Assembly: GCA_021153325.1 (NCBI GenBank)
Contig: JAGKTQ010000016.1
Span: 1 to 64,000, forward strand
Direction: 5' to 3'
DNA from: Lachnospiraceae bacterium
Lineage (GTDB): Bacteria > Bacillota > Clostridia > Lachnospirales > Lachnospiraceae
Length of the DNA: 64,000 nucleotides
The notes beneath the pieces were generated by a model. It ran no database searches. It worked only from the letters and a program-made list of their open reading frames with translations, and had not been told where the DNA came from. Position numbers and translations under genes: made by a program. Position 1 is the stretch's first letter; each line of letters begins with the position of its first letter. This document shows, one piece after another, positions 25,900 through 35,600 of the stretch.

Positions 25900-26904
25900 T
25901 TAGTATGAATCATTTTGAAGAATCGTATCAAAAATTACTGGAAGCGGTGCTGTTATTTCTTTTTCACTTAATGCTTCAAAAGGTGGAGACAATTTCGGAA
26001 AAACAACACGATAAGCGTGAAGAAGCTGCGATTGTACATGAAAACGTTCCTTGTATTTTTGATTCAGATTTCTGTCGCCGTATTTATAATCACCGATCAG
26101 AGGATGTCCGATACTGGATAAATGGGCACGGATCTGATGCGTTTTACCTGTGATTAATTCTACTTCTACAAGAGTCTTATCTTTCCATATTTTTATAGGT
26201 CTGTAAAAGGTCTGGATATAAGATTCTTTTTCCATGGATTCGGTTGTTCTTTTTGGTGTAATCCTCACCTTATTAGAATGGGTATCCTTGTATAAGTATC
26301 CATCGATCAGCTGCTCTTCTTTTAACGACCCTTTTACAAAAAGACGATAATATTTATGTACGCTTCTATTTTTTAAAAGTTCTGACAGCATTTGTGAACC
26401 AGCTAACGTTTTACCTGCTAAAACAAGTCCGGTTGTATTCCGGTCAAGTCGATTACAGATAGAAGGTTTAAAGCGTTTTAATTCTTCTGTTGTGATCTTC
26501 TTGTTATTTAGCAAATAGCCAACGACCCATTCATTCAAGGATAAATCATCCGGTGCAGCTTTTTGAGAAAGGATATTCAAAGGTTTGTTCAATATAAGAA
26601 TATGATGGTCTTCATAAATTACTTCAATATCCTTTAAAGTCTCATAAGCTTTTTGGTATTCGGTATATTCATTGAGATTATCGCTTCCTGCAAATTTTTC
26701 AAACGTTTCATCCGAAAGGAAGAATTTTACTTCGTCTGACAGGGAAAGAATTTCTTTCCCCTCTGCTTTTTTTCCATTTAAGGTAATATTTTTTTTGCGA
26801 AGCATTTTATATAAAAAACTGTTAGGTGCCTGTGGCAGACATTTATGTAAAAATTTATCAAAACGTTGTCCGGCATCATTTTCTTTGATGATAATGGAAC
26901 GCAT
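25900..26904 (-). CDS. RluA-family pseudouridine synthase
   Basis: 334 residues: N-terminal S4 RNA-binding domain (about 12-70) and an RluA/RluD catalytic domain with the active-site Asp in CNRLDRNTTGLVL. It isomerises uridines in 23S rRNA, probably as RluC or RluD; the exact site is not predictable. AAAGGA precedes the ATG. Part of the minus-strand group ending with recU. Confidence 0.9.
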   Translation of the reverse strand: MRSIIIKENDAGQRFDKFLHKCLPQAPNSFLYKMLRKKNITLNGKKAEGKEILSLSDEVKFFLSDETFEKFAGSDNLNEYTEYQKAYETLKDIEVIYEDHHILILNKPLNILSQKAAPDDLSLNEWVVGYLLNNKKITTEELKRFKPSICNRLDRNTTGLVLAGKTLAGSQMLSELLKNRSVHKYYRLFVKGSLKEEQLIDGYLYKDTHSNKVRITPKRTTESMEKESYIQTFYRPIKIWKDKTLVEVELITGKTHQIRAHLSSIGHPLIGDYKYGDRNLNQKYKERFHVQSQLLHAYRVVFPKLSPPFEALSEKEITAPLPVIFDTILQNDSY

Positions 26905-26931
26905 ATACTTCCTTTCTGTTAGGTTCTATTA

Positions 26932-27504
26932 TTAAAGTGAAATTTCAAGCAAAAGCTGTCTGATCTCATCTGCCGTTCGTCCAAGTTCAGCTAAAGAATC
27001 CAATTGTTCCAGACGATTTTTATATTTGGCAAAATCTTTAAATACTTTTACTGTAATATTTTGATGTCCATTCTGAGTCAACATATTTTCTAAGTGTTTT
27101 TCGCATGCAGCAGCATCACATTTTTCATTTGAGGTGTATGCACATAATACTTTATTGTTCATACACATATGATGAATCTCATAATTCTTTTCATAGGACG
27201 TAAACACCATATCATAAAGTGTATGAAGATTTGAGTAGTCCCTATTTAATTGTTCCTTAATGCTTGCCGAACAGCCTTTATACCGTGAGAACATAATCAT
27301 ATTCACTGCGCTTTTGCTTGCAGGAAGACATCCTAATATAGCAACGATCGTTAAAAGATTTTTATTACTTCCGGTAGATTTTATGCCGGCAAAATAAAGG
27401 GTGATCGAAATACCAAATAAAAGAATGGTATATAATACGGTCAAAAGTCGTCTGTTTTGCATATAGCCAAAGTTTCCCTTTGGGATCATAAATTTCTTTT
27501 TCAT
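26932..27504 (-). CDS. Two-pass membrane protein, unknown
   Basis: 190 residues: a basic N-terminus, two membrane segments (about 22-41 and 49-70), then a 120-residue soluble tail with several Cys (YNHMCMNNKVL-like stretch, CDAAACEKHL). No family recognised. It lies between the SDR and RluA-family genes with short gaps, so it is probably co-transcribed, but the neighbours do not suggest a role. Confidence 0.7.
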   Translation of the reverse strand: MKKKFMIPKGNFGYMQNRRLLTVLYTILLFGISITLYFAGIKSTGSNKNLLTIVAILGCLPASKSAVNMIMFSRYKGCSASIKEQLNRDYSNLHTLYDMVFTSYEKNYEIHHMCMNNKVLCAYTSNEKCDAAACEKHLENMLTQNGHQNITVKVFKDFAKYKNRLEQLDSLAELGRTADEIRQLLLEISL

Positions 27505-27544
27505 CTGTAAACCTTTCTTAATGAATAAATTATATTTCCCCTCA

Positions 27545-28312
27545 TTATTTTAAGAAGCGCATTACAAAGAAAATAAATCGGTGTGGCAAAATTTTTGTAA
27601 CAAGCATAAATGCCTGCATGAGCGGAGAACATACGGAAACCTGTTTCTTTTTATAAGAATCATGTAAAGCTTTTTTCACTACTCTGTCAGCAGAGACCAT
27701 TGTTTTCTCTTTTAACAGCAGAGAATGTCCATAAGTGTCTGCTTTATCAAAAAATGCAGTGTCGACCGGTCCGGGGCAGACTGCTGTTACATAAATATGT
27801 TTTGGCTTCAATTCTTCTTCTAAGGCTCTCGAAAAACTCAAAACATAAGATTTTCCAGCCGCATAAACTGCAAAATTTTTCTGCGGTAAAAAAGCAGCTG
27901 CAGAAGCAAGTTGAATAATACGGGCGTTTTTCGTAAGATAAGGCAGACAGGCATAGGTGATATTTGTCAGTGCACGCACATTTACATCAACCATTCCAAG
28001 CTGTTCCTCGATAGGAATATCTTCTACTTTTCCCATTAATCCATAACCAGCACAATTGATAAGCATACGAAGCTTTGGTTGTTCCTTGTTTAAAAGTGTA
28101 TAAAAATCTTCTACTTGCTCTTTGTTGGAAACATCCATTGGGATGATCTTTGTTTTTGTTTCAAGCAGTTTAGAAAGCTCTATGAGGCGTTCTTCTCTTC
28201 TGGCGATCAACCAGATCTCATCTAATTTTGTAAAAAGGCAATCAATCTGGAAAGCAAATTCCATACCCATACCGGATGAAGCACCTGTAATAATGGCAAT
28301 GTTTTTTTTCAT
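27545..28312 (-). CDS. Short-chain dehydrogenase/reductase
   Basis: 255 residues, classical SDR: nucleotide loop TGASSGMG (about 10-17), NCAGYG (about 87-92), catalytic Ser in QLASAAAF and YAAGK (Tyr/Lys), then PGPVDT. It reduces or oxidises an unknown small molecule using NAD(P). The hydrophobic C-terminus (FIFFVMRFLK) may associate with the membrane. AGGAGG lies before the ATG, 22 nt after ygiQ. Confidence 0.9.
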   Translation of the reverse strand: MKKNIAIITGASSGMGMEFAFQIDCLFTKLDEIWLIARREERLIELSKLLETKTKIIPMDVSNKEQVEDFYTLLNKEQPKLRMLINCAGYGLMGKVEDIPIEEQLGMVDVNVRALTNITYACLPYLTKNARIIQLASAAAFLPQKNFAVYAAGKSYVLSFSRALEEELKPKHIYVTAVCPGPVDTAFFDKADTYGHSLLLKEKTMVSADRVVKKALHDSYKKKQVSVCSPLMQAFMLVTKILPHRFIFFVMRFLK

Positions 28313-28334
28313 AGCCTATCCTCCTGTTATTCCT

Positions 28335-30272
28335 TTATTTTTTACGGTGAACATTTCTTATTGTCTTTTTCTTCTTTTTTGCTGAAATTTCTTTGCCAGA
28401 AGCAACGTTCTTCCTATAAGTATTGCCCTCTTTTTTGCCATTCTTTCCATTTTTTCCGTAATCTGCTGTCTTTCTTGGACGAATCAGGCATTTTTTATCA
28501 AAGCCGATCAAATCTTCGCGACCAGCCGTTTTTAATGCTTCCATAACAAGATCATAATTGGCAGGATTACGATATTGTATAAGTGCACGCTGCATTGCTT
28601 TTTCGTGCGGGTTCTTACATACGTAAACCTTACTCTTATCCCGCGGGTCAATGCCTGTATAATACATGACTGTAGAAACGGTAGATGGTGTCGGATAAAA
28701 ATCTTGCACTTGTTCCGGCATGTAACCAAGATCACGTAAATATTCTGCAAGCTCAATGGCTTCTTTCAGAGTAGAACCTGGATGAGAAGACATCAAATAT
28801 GGTACAAGGAACTGCTTCTTGCCTGAGGCATCATTTAATTTATAATATTTTTTCACAAAACGTTCGTATACGGCGTTTTCCGGTTTTCCCATTTTACGCA
28901 GGACTGCATCTGAAATATGTTCCGGTGCTACTTTCAACTGCCCGCTGACATGGTGTTCTACCAGTTCTTTAAAAAAGGTATCATCGGCGTCGGCAAGCAA
29001 ATAATCAAAACGGATACCAGAGCGTACAAATACTTTTTTAACACCCGGAAGTGCCCGCAGTTTTCTTAAAAGTTCTAAATAGTCACTATGGTCTACCGTC
29101 ATATTTTTGCATGGAGACGGGAATAGACACTGTTTATTTTTGCAGACACCGCTTGTCAACTGCTTCTGGCAGGAAGGATGTCTGAAATTTGCAGTAGGAC
29201 CACCTACATCATGAATATAGCCTTTAAAATCCTTATCCTGTATGAGAAGCTTTGCTTCTTCTATAATAGATTCGTGGCTTCGTACTTGAATTGTTCTTCC
29301 CTGATGAAAGGTCAGCGCACAAAAACTGCAGCCACCAAAACAGCCACGATTACTGATCAGTGAAAATTTAATCTCATTAATGGCTGGAACACCGCCCTTT
29401 TCCTCATAGGAAGGGTGATATGTCCGCATATAAGGAAGTGCGTAAACCGCATCCATTTCCTCTGTTGTAAGAGGAGGCTGTGGCGGAGTCTGTACAAGGA
29501 ACTGTCCATTTGGATAAGGCTCAATTAATGTTTTCCCGGTAAAAGGATCTGTATTTTTATACTGAATGTCGAAGCTGTCTGCATAACGGGCAGGTGTTTC
29601 TTTCATTTCCTCATAGGAAGGCAGGGTCACACTGTCATAAATGCCTGAAATATCTTTCGTTTTGTAGACTGTTCCCGGAATAAAAGTAATATCCTTTACG
29701 GCAATGCCACTGTCCAGAGCATCTGCAATTTCTACGATGGATTTTTCGCCCATGCCATAAGAAATCAAATCTGCCTGACTATCCAACAGAATGGAACGCT
29801 TAAAAGAATCTGACCAATAATCATAATGTGCCATTCTGCGCAGACTTGCCTCAATACCACCTATGATGATAGGAATATCTTTGTAGGTTCTGCGGATCAG
29901 ATTACCATATACTACTGTCGCATGGTCGGGACGCTTAAAAGGTTCGCCACCGGGTGTATAGGCATCGGTCTGGCGATGCTTTTTGGAAACATAATAATGG
30001 TTTACCATAGAATCCATATTGCCGGAAGAAACTAAAAAAGCAAGTCTTGGTTTCCCTAAAATAGTAATGCTTTTTTCATCCTTCCAGTCCGGTTGTGCAA
30101 TGATACCTACGGTATATCCATGAGACTCTAAAATACGTGTGATGATAGCGTGACCAAAGGAAGGATGATCTACATAAGCATCCCCGGAAACATAAACGAA
30201 ATCAAGCTGTTCTATGCCACGCTCTTCCATATCTTGTTTCGAAATCGGTAAAAATTTATTTTCAGAATTCAA
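28335..30272 (-). CDS. YgiQ-family radical SAM protein
   Basis: 645 residues of the YgiQ family (UPF0313): radical SAM cluster motif NRGCFGGCSFCAL, the SRG/GEKS segments typical of the family, and a long Lys-rich basic tail (KKKKKTIRNVHRKK) at the C-terminus that suggests nucleic-acid contact. Substrate unknown. The open frame can be extended to 30314, but AGGAGA lies 7 nt before the TTG at 30272, so this TTG is the start. Confidence 0.9.
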   Translation of the reverse strand: MNSENKFLPISKQDMEERGIEQLDFVYVSGDAYVDHPSFGHAIITRILESHGYTVGIIAQPDWKDEKSITILGKPRLAFLVSSGNMDSMVNHYYVSKKHRQTDAYTPGGEPFKRPDHATVVYGNLIRRTYKDIPIIIGGIEASLRRMAHYDYWSDSFKRSILLDSQADLISYGMGEKSIVEIADALDSGIAVKDITFIPGTVYKTKDISGIYDSVTLPSYEEMKETPARYADSFDIQYKNTDPFTGKTLIEPYPNGQFLVQTPPQPPLTTEEMDAVYALPYMRTYHPSYEEKGGVPAINEIKFSLISNRGCFGGCSFCALTFHQGRTIQVRSHESIIEEAKLLIQDKDFKGYIHDVGGPTANFRHPSCQKQLTSGVCKNKQCLFPSPCKNMTVDHSDYLELLRKLRALPGVKKVFVRSGIRFDYLLADADDTFFKELVEHHVSGQLKVAPEHISDAVLRKMGKPENAVYERFVKKYYKLNDASGKKQFLVPYLMSSHPGSTLKEAIELAEYLRDLGYMPEQVQDFYPTPSTVSTVMYYTGIDPRDKSKVYVCKNPHEKAMQRALIQYRNPANYDLVMEALKTAGREDLIGFDKKCLIRPRKTADYGKNGKNGKKEGNTYRKNVASGKEISAKKKKKTIRNVHRKK

Positions 30273-30288
30273 TATAATTCTCCTATTG

Positions 30289-30933
30289 TTATAATAATTC
30301 AAAATAATTGTCAATATAATAATCTGCTGCTTTTTTCTTTTCGTTTCTTTGATATTCGGAATATTTGTCTTCTACCGCACATACGCGCATTCCGGCGTTT
30401 TTACCAGCTAAAATACCCGGTACGATATCTTCAAAAACGAGACATTCCGAAGGGGACACAGAAAGTTTGTCTGCCACTGCCAAATAAATATCCGGTGCAG
30501 GCTTTCCTTTTTTTACTTCACAGGCTGTCATAACGCAATCAAAATAGTTTTCTAAATGCAACCCTCGAATGACAGCATCTACAAGTTCTCTGGAATTGCT
30601 TGTTGCAATACCAAGGAGAATGTCTTTGGCTTTGCAGTGATCTAAAAATTCTACGACACCCGGCTTTAATGGAACTTCTTTTTCATATTTTTCTTTTGCC
30701 ATCTGATTCCAGTCAGCTTTAATTTTTTCTATGGAATCCGGAAGATGAAAACGTTCTTTAAAATAATGTGCCGTTTCGGAAAAACTGAAGCCCTCAATAG
30801 CATTTTGTAATCCTTCCGGGACAGAGATGTGAAAACGTCCTAAATATTCAATATCGATAGCATGCCACATCCACATGGAATCGACAAGCGTGCCGTCTAA
30901 ATCAAAAATTACTGCATTTGTATTAGTTAACAT
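30289..30933 (-). CDS. HAD-superfamily hydrolase, beta-phosphoglucomutase-like
   Basis: 214 residues. HAD motif I FDLDGTLVDS (nucleophile Asp, about 10-19), motif II ATSNSRE, and motif III/IV KKGKPAPDIY and FEDIVPGI. A helical cap (about 20-85) places it with beta-phosphoglucomutase/phosphatase types. The natural substrate is not evident. It overlaps the RsuA gene by 7 nt. Confidence 0.9.
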   Translation of the reverse strand: MLTNTNAVIFDLDGTLVDSMWMWHAIDIEYLGRFHISVPEGLQNAIEGFSFSETAHYFKERFHLPDSIEKIKADWNQMAKEKYEKEVPLKPGVVEFLDHCKAKDILLGIATSNSRELVDAVIRGLHLENYFDCVMTACEVKKGKPAPDIYLAVADKLSVSPSECLVFEDIVPGILAGKNAGMRVCAVEDKYSEYQRNEKKKAADYYIDNYFELL

Positions 30934-31622
30934 AGTTCTTTTATTTCTTCCCCGGTCAAAGCCCGGTACTCTCCTGCTTTCAAATTTTCATCCAGTTTCA
31001 AACTTCCCATAGAAAGTCGTTTTAAATAAAGTACTTCATTTCCGACAGCGGATAGCATGCGTTTTACCTGGTGGAATTTTCCTTCAGAAATGGTAAGAAG
31101 AATTTCATTTTCTTTTAAAACATCTACTTTTGCCGGAAGGGTCATTTTTTCTTCACCAATATCTACACCCTCTTCCAGCATTTTCTTTTTTTCGGAAGAA
31201 AGTGGATCTTTTATTTGTACAAAATAGGTCTTTGGCACATGCTTTTTTGGGGATAACAGATTGTGAGCTAATGCGCCGTCGTTTGTAAGCAGTAAAAGTC
31301 CTTCGGTATCTTTGTCCAGCCTTCCTACTGGAAACAGATCTGCTTTTTTATCTTCCTCTCGTATATAGTCTAAAACAGTCTTGTCATGCTCATCTTTTGT
31401 AGCACTGACGCAGCCGGCTGGTTTGTGGAACATATAGTAAACGAATTTTGTATATACAAGTTCCCTGCCATCTAATGTCACAACGGCTTTTGTTTCATCA
31501 ATTTTTAAATCAGCAGCCTTACAAGGAATGCCATCAACACATACTCTCCCTTGCTTTACAAGCTGCTTGACCTGACTCCTTGTTCCACAGCCATTTTCAC
31601 ACAAAAATTTATCCAAACGCAT
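30927..31622 (-). CDS. RsuA/RluB-family pseudouridine synthase
   Basis: 231 residues: N-terminal S4 domain (MRLDKFLCENGCGTRSQVKQL) and catalytic domain with PVGRLDKDTEGLLLLTNDG containing the essential Asp. Likely modifies 16S or 23S rRNA; RsuA-like length. First gene of a minus-strand group with HAD, YgiQ and SDR genes. Confidence 0.92.
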   Translation of the reverse strand: MRLDKFLCENGCGTRSQVKQLVKQGRVCVDGIPCKAADLKIDETKAVVTLDGRELVYTKFVYYMFHKPAGCVSATKDEHDKTVLDYIREEDKKADLFPVGRLDKDTEGLLLLTNDGALAHNLLSPKKHVPKTYFVQIKDPLSSEKKKMLEEGVDIGEEKMTLPAKVDVLKENEILLTISEGKFHQVKRMLSAVGNEVLYLKRLSMGSLKLDENLKAGEYRALTGEEIKELC

Positions 31623-31702
31623 GTATTTCCCTACCTGTAAAAGTCATGAAATCAAAATAAAAACATACTCTTGTAGTATACAACAATTTTAAAGGTTTGA
31701 GG

Positions 31703-32662
31703 ATGGTTTTAAATAAAAAACTTATAAAAAATATCATAACTTTATTTTTTGCCCTGATTTTAATTGCCGGAATGCTGGCTTTACCCGAAGTTAGCGTGAA
31801 TTTTGCTCTATCTGGGCTGAATTTGTGGTTTACTAAAATGATTCCAACACTCTTTCCTTTTATGGTCGTGAGCGGGATCATGATTCAGATGAATTTAGTA
31901 AGGCCACTTTGCAGACCTTTTTCCAAAAGCTTTGCCAAACTGTTCGGTGTAAATACGCATGGTGTTTTCTGCATCATCATGGGATTTTTATGTGGTTTTC
32001 CGATGGGCGCAAAGGTAATTACAGAGCTGTACCGTAAAGGACAATTATCAATAAAAGAAGCAGATTATTTATTGGCATTTTGTAATAATATTGGACCTAT
32101 TTATTTTTGCAGCTATGTACTTGTGACTTTACATATTACGAATAAAATACCGTTTCTTTTTGGAATGTATGGGATCCCATTGCTTTATGGTGTGTTTTTA
32201 TTTCATATTTCAAAAAAAAATAATCTGTCTGGAGCTGCTCTTTGCGAAACACAGTCTTCTTTAAAATTTATGGAGGCTGTTGATACATCGATCATGTCGG
32301 GTATCGAAAATATTACAAAGCTCGGTGGATATATGGTCTTTTTTAATTTGTTTAATATGCTTCCGAGATTGCTTTTGCAAAAAGGTATTTTTCCATGCTT
32401 TTCCTATGCATTGAAAATAAAAATAACGTACTTTTGCTCCTGCTTTTTTGAAATCTCTAATGGGGTAAATCTTGTCAAAAATAAAGAACCATGGCTGATA
32501 TTGACCATGATTCCTTTTGGAGGTCTATGCTGTATGGCACAGACCTATTCTCTTATAAAAGATACCCCTCTTTCTATTTCTAAATACGGAATACATAAGC
32601 TTATGCTGACCGCACTTACCGGAGGATACTACTTTTTACTTTCTCACTACATTTCGTTATAA
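31703..32662 (+). CDS. ylbJ: YlbJ-like sporulation integral membrane protein
   Basis: 319 residues, about eight membrane segments, nucleoside-recognition/Gate-like fold: FTKMIPTLFPFMVVSGIM, GFLCGFPMGAKVITELY, AFCNNIGPIYF and FFEISNGVN are typical of YlbJ, which is made in the mother cell and needed for spore cortex formation in Bacillus. This suggests a spore-former or one of recent spore-forming ancestry. A TTG at 31697 is in frame, but AAAGG is 8 nt before the ATG at 31703. Its end overlaps the convergent MraY-family gene by 6 nt. Confidence 0.82.
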   Translation: MVLNKKLIKNIITLFFALILIAGMLALPEVSVNFALSGLNLWFTKMIPTLFPFMVVSGIMIQMNLVRPLCRPFSKSFAKLFGVNTHGVFCIIMGFLCGFPMGAKVITELYRKGQLSIKEADYLLAFCNNIGPIYFCSYVLVTLHITNKIPFLFGMYGIPLLYGVFLFHISKKNNLSGAALCETQSSLKFMEAVDTSIMSGIENITKLGGYMVFFNLFNMLPRLLLQKGIFPCFSYALKIKITYFCSCFFEISNGVNLVKNKEPWLILTMIPFGGLCCMAQTYSLIKDTPLSISKYGIHKLMLTALTGGYYFLLSHYISL

Positions 32663-33616
32663 GACCATGTAAATGACAGCCATACTGATAACGAGCTGAA
32701 TAATTGCAAAACGGAATACGGTCTGTGTATTAGACCATCCGGAAACTTTTCTTGCCTGATCATGTAATGGGGTGCGAACATTTTTTAAAATGCGTATTTT
32801 GAGAAAACGAAGTAAAAATACTTTTAAAAGTCCTAATCCACCGTCCATGATCAAAACGAAGGCGACTGGGATAAATAAAAGTGGTGAACCGGATTTTAAT
32901 GCAGCAACAGCAATAAAAAGTCCCATAGCACGAGAACCGGCATCACCCATTAAAAGTTTACTTGGCGTTGCATTGAACCATAAGTAACCAAGAATACATA
33001 CTGCAAAAAGAAGAATAAAGTAAGTAAAATTCGTTTCTCTCCCACGTACTACATCTATGATATAAAACGTCATGATCGAAATAATGGTCAAGGTTCCGGA
33101 AAGTCCGTCAACACCATCAGAACAGTTCGTAACATTGATAGAACCCCATACGAGAATGATGGCTAAAAGAGCGAAAACAATAGGTGAGATCGATACGGTT
33201 ATATCTAAAAATGCAAAATGAATAGTGCTAGGATTAAAGCAAAGATAAACGGCTGCTACACCTGCCGCAAGAAGCAGGTCAAGGAACCCTTTTTTGTACT
33301 CTCCCCAAGGTGCTTTGGAAGCATCATCTAAAAAACCAGTCAACATGGATGCCAATACGAGTAACAGATATAAGCTGTTTTCTAAATCAATTTCTCCAAA
33401 TATAAGGGCAAGGATACAAAATACCAATACAAAGATCAGTCCTGCTCCTCTAGGTTTTCCTGCTGATTTTTTTCCATCAAAAGCAAAATCTCTTCCTAAG
33501 TCTTTTGGCAGATAGTCTGCAAATTTGGAAGTCATGAAACAGGTCAGTATAAAAGCTGCCATAATTCCAATAAATGCAATATATCCTTGTGGTTGTCCTG
33601 TAAAAAAAGTAATCAT
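32657..33616 (-). CDS. mraY: MraY-family phospho-N-acetylmuramoyl-pentapeptide transferase
   Basis: 319 residues, about ten membrane segments. The catalytic Asp motif GFLDDASK, NCSDGVDGLSG, MGDAGS and PLHDQARKVSGWSNTQ place it in the MraY branch rather than WecA/TagO. It transfers phospho-MurNAc-pentapeptide to undecaprenyl phosphate (lipid I). It lies outside a dcw cluster, after an amidase, so it could be the sole MraY or a second copy. AGGAGAGG is before the ATG. Confidence 0.85.
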   Translation of the reverse strand: MITFFTGQPQGYIAFIGIMAAFILTCFMTSKFADYLPKDLGRDFAFDGKKSAGKPRGAGLIFVLVFCILALIFGEIDLENSLYLLLVLASMLTGFLDDASKAPWGEYKKGFLDLLLAAGVAAVYLCFNPSTIHFAFLDITVSISPIVFALLAIILVWGSINVTNCSDGVDGLSGTLTIISIMTFYIIDVVRGRETNFTYFILLFAVCILGYLWFNATPSKLLMGDAGSRAMGLFIAVAALKSGSPLLFIPVAFVLIMDGGLGLLKVFLLRFLKIRILKNVRTPLHDQARKVSGWSNTQTVFRFAIIQLVISMAVIYMVL

Positions 33617-33633
33617 TGTAATACGTTCCTCTC

Positions 33634-34959
33634 CTAAAATTTTCGTCTTCTTTTTTTCTTTCGGCTATGAAGATAGCTGTATCCGATCATTAAAAGTACA
33701 AATAAACTTCCAATACAGATACCGCTGATTGTCAAAAAAGTCATGAAAGAACGATCGGGTTCTTTATTTTCTTTTGTAGAAGATTCTGAAACATCTTCTA
33801 AGGTGTTTGCAACGTTATTTTGTGCTTCTGCTATTACTTCCAAGGAGGTTTCCGGTTGTGCAGTTTCGGTTTCCGGTTCTGCTTGTGAGACTAATGGAAA
33901 TCCTTCTACGATAATATCGTTACTTTCTGCTAAAATATCATATTTATTATAGGCATTAACTACAATATGCGGTGTAATACCGTTTGGAACCTCGACCGTA
34001 AATTGAAAAGTATCGGCTTCAGGCCATTTTCTTAATGTAGAAAAGGTCTCTCCACCATCAAGGCTATAGGAATAATATAGCATACCACTGTCGTAATCTT
34101 CTGCGCTCAAACGGATCGTCAATGTACGATTTTCTTTATCTGCTTCCACCAGTTCGATATAGCTGATATCAGGTGGTGTATCATCCGGCTTTACGACGGA
34201 AGTCGGAAGTTCAACTTGTACTTTCTCATAGTCGCTGTAATCTACACCTAAAGTTTGCGAAGAAAGTCCAAAATATTGCGCGGTAGCAGTGGCATCTAAT
34301 CTGCCGAAGCGTTCCAGCTTTTCGGTCGTATTATAAAAGTCGGTATCATTTTCATGATCTAAATAGCAGTGCTCGACTAAAGCAGTTGTTACACCTCTTG
34401 CGTGAGACTCACGAATGACTCCGTAGTAATCTTCGCCATTATCATTTAAACGTACTTTGACTCCTTTATGATAAGTGCCAATTGTGTCAAACTGTGCCAA
34501 AACAGCTTCACCAAAAGCATATCCCTCTTGATAGTCTTCACCAAAAGCAGATATCCATACTTCCGAACCAAATAAAGTATGTTGTTCTGACATATTAAAA
34601 TGCAGAGCGATCATCAAATCAGCATTTACACTCGCTGCAAATTCTGCACGTTCGGCAAGACTTAATTCTGCATCACCATTCTGGGTCAAATAGACGGTTA
34701 CACCGTCGTATTTTGATAATTCATCATACATGGCATTTGCCACGATCATATTAATTTCTTTTTCTGTATATCCGGCGTATTCGGCACCAAGATTTTCGCC
34801 TCCGTGCCCCGGATCAATTACAACAACTACCTCTTCGGCGGCAGAAGCTGTTATTGGAAACAAACAAAAACTAAAAGATAAAACAAGAAAAAACAGCCAG
34901 TTCCTTCTCCGAAACCGGCCGTTTTTCATCAGTGAAAAAATATACGAAGCAACTCTCAT
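33634..34959 (-). CDS. N-acetylmuramoyl-L-alanine amidase, membrane-anchored
   Basis: 441 residues. Basic N-terminus and signal segment (about 20-40, ending in ASAA), Amidase_3 domain (about 44-235) with zinc ligands His52 (DPGHGG), a Glu in YTEKEIN, His120 (ALHFN) and the catalytic Glu in LVEHCYLDHEN. Then a beta-rich Ig-like region (about 265-365), a Glu/Thr-rich linker, one membrane helix near 410-430, and a KKKRRRKF tail. It is therefore exposed outside and anchored at its C-terminus. It trims peptide stems from wall glycan. Confidence 0.88.
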   Translation of the reverse strand: MRVASYIFSLMKNGRFRRRNWLFFLVLSFSFCLFPITASAAEEVVVVIDPGHGGENLGAEYAGYTEKEINMIVANAMYDELSKYDGVTVYLTQNGDAELSLAERAEFAASVNADLMIALHFNMSEQHTLFGSEVWISAFGEDYQEGYAFGEAVLAQFDTIGTYHKGVKVRLNDNGEDYYGVIRESHARGVTTALVEHCYLDHENDTDFYNTTEKLERFGRLDATATAQYFGLSSQTLGVDYSDYEKVQVELPTSVVKPDDTPPDISYIELVEADKENRTLTIRLSAEDYDSGMLYYSYSLDGGETFSTLRKWPEADTFQFTVEVPNGITPHIVVNAYNKYDILAESNDIIVEGFPLVSQAEPETETAQPETSLEVIAEAQNNVANTLEDVSESSTKENKEPDRSFMTFLTISGICIGSLFVLLMIGYSYLHSRKKKRRRKF

Positions 34960-35568
34960 CTACATTATATCCAAACTTGCATTAGATTTTGAATTGGAAA
35001 TATCGCTCAAATCCTCTTCTGCTAAATCTTCTACAGGATTTAATTCAGCACGATTTGCTTTTACAATATCATTGCAGTTGTTCAAAGACTTGATCATTGC
35101 ATCATAATGTCCAGATGCAGTAGCAATGCTGTGTCCAATAATATTTTCTAAATTTGCTAATATATCATCTGTATACTGCATAGCAGCCTGACGCACATTA
35201 TTTGCCTCAATAGTAGCATTGTCAAGAATTTCCTGTGCCTGTTTTGTGGCAAGTGTTACGACTTCGTTTGCCTGTGCATATGCCTGCTGCATAATTTCAT
35301 GTTCATTGATCAATTCATTTGTATGAATGGTCGCTTCATTGATCAAAGCTTCCGCCTTTTCACGGGCATCATTTAAAATAGCCTCTTTGTTACTGATGAT
35401 CTTCTGATACCGTTTGATCTCATCCGGGGTCTTCATACGAAGTTCCCGAAGCAGTTCATCAATTTCTTCCTTATTCACAATAATTTTGGAATTGGAAAGT
35501 GGCTGGTATTTACAACCATCAATATACTCTTCAATTTCGTCAATTATCTGTTCGATTCTGCTGCTCAT
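34960..35568 (-). CDS. Coiled-coil protein of the DivIVA/V-ATPase-H-like type
   Basis: 202 residues, mostly helical: MSSRIEQIIDEIEEYIDGC start, then a long Ala/Glu/Asn/Gln-rich heptad pattern (about 50-160) and an acidic Ser/Asn-rich tail. No membrane segment. Such proteins are often annotated as ATPase or vacuolar H+-ATPase subunit H, but only coiled-coil similarity supports that. Adjacent amidase and MraY genes suggest a division or wall role resembling DivIVA/SepF-type scaffolds; this is inference. The next gene's ATG follows its stop with no gap. Confidence 0.65.
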   Translation of the reverse strand: MSSRIEQIIDEIEEYIDGCKYQPLSNSKIIVNKEEIDELLRELRMKTPDEIKRYQKIISNKEAILNDAREKAEALINEATIHTNELINEHEIMQQAYAQANEVVTLATKQAQEILDNATIEANNVRQAAMQYTDDILANLENIIGHSIATASGHYDAMIKSLNNCNDIVKANRAELNPVEDLAEEDLSDISNSKSNASLDIM

Positions 35569-35600
35569 AAATACTCTTCTCCTACTTTTGTCAAAACTGA

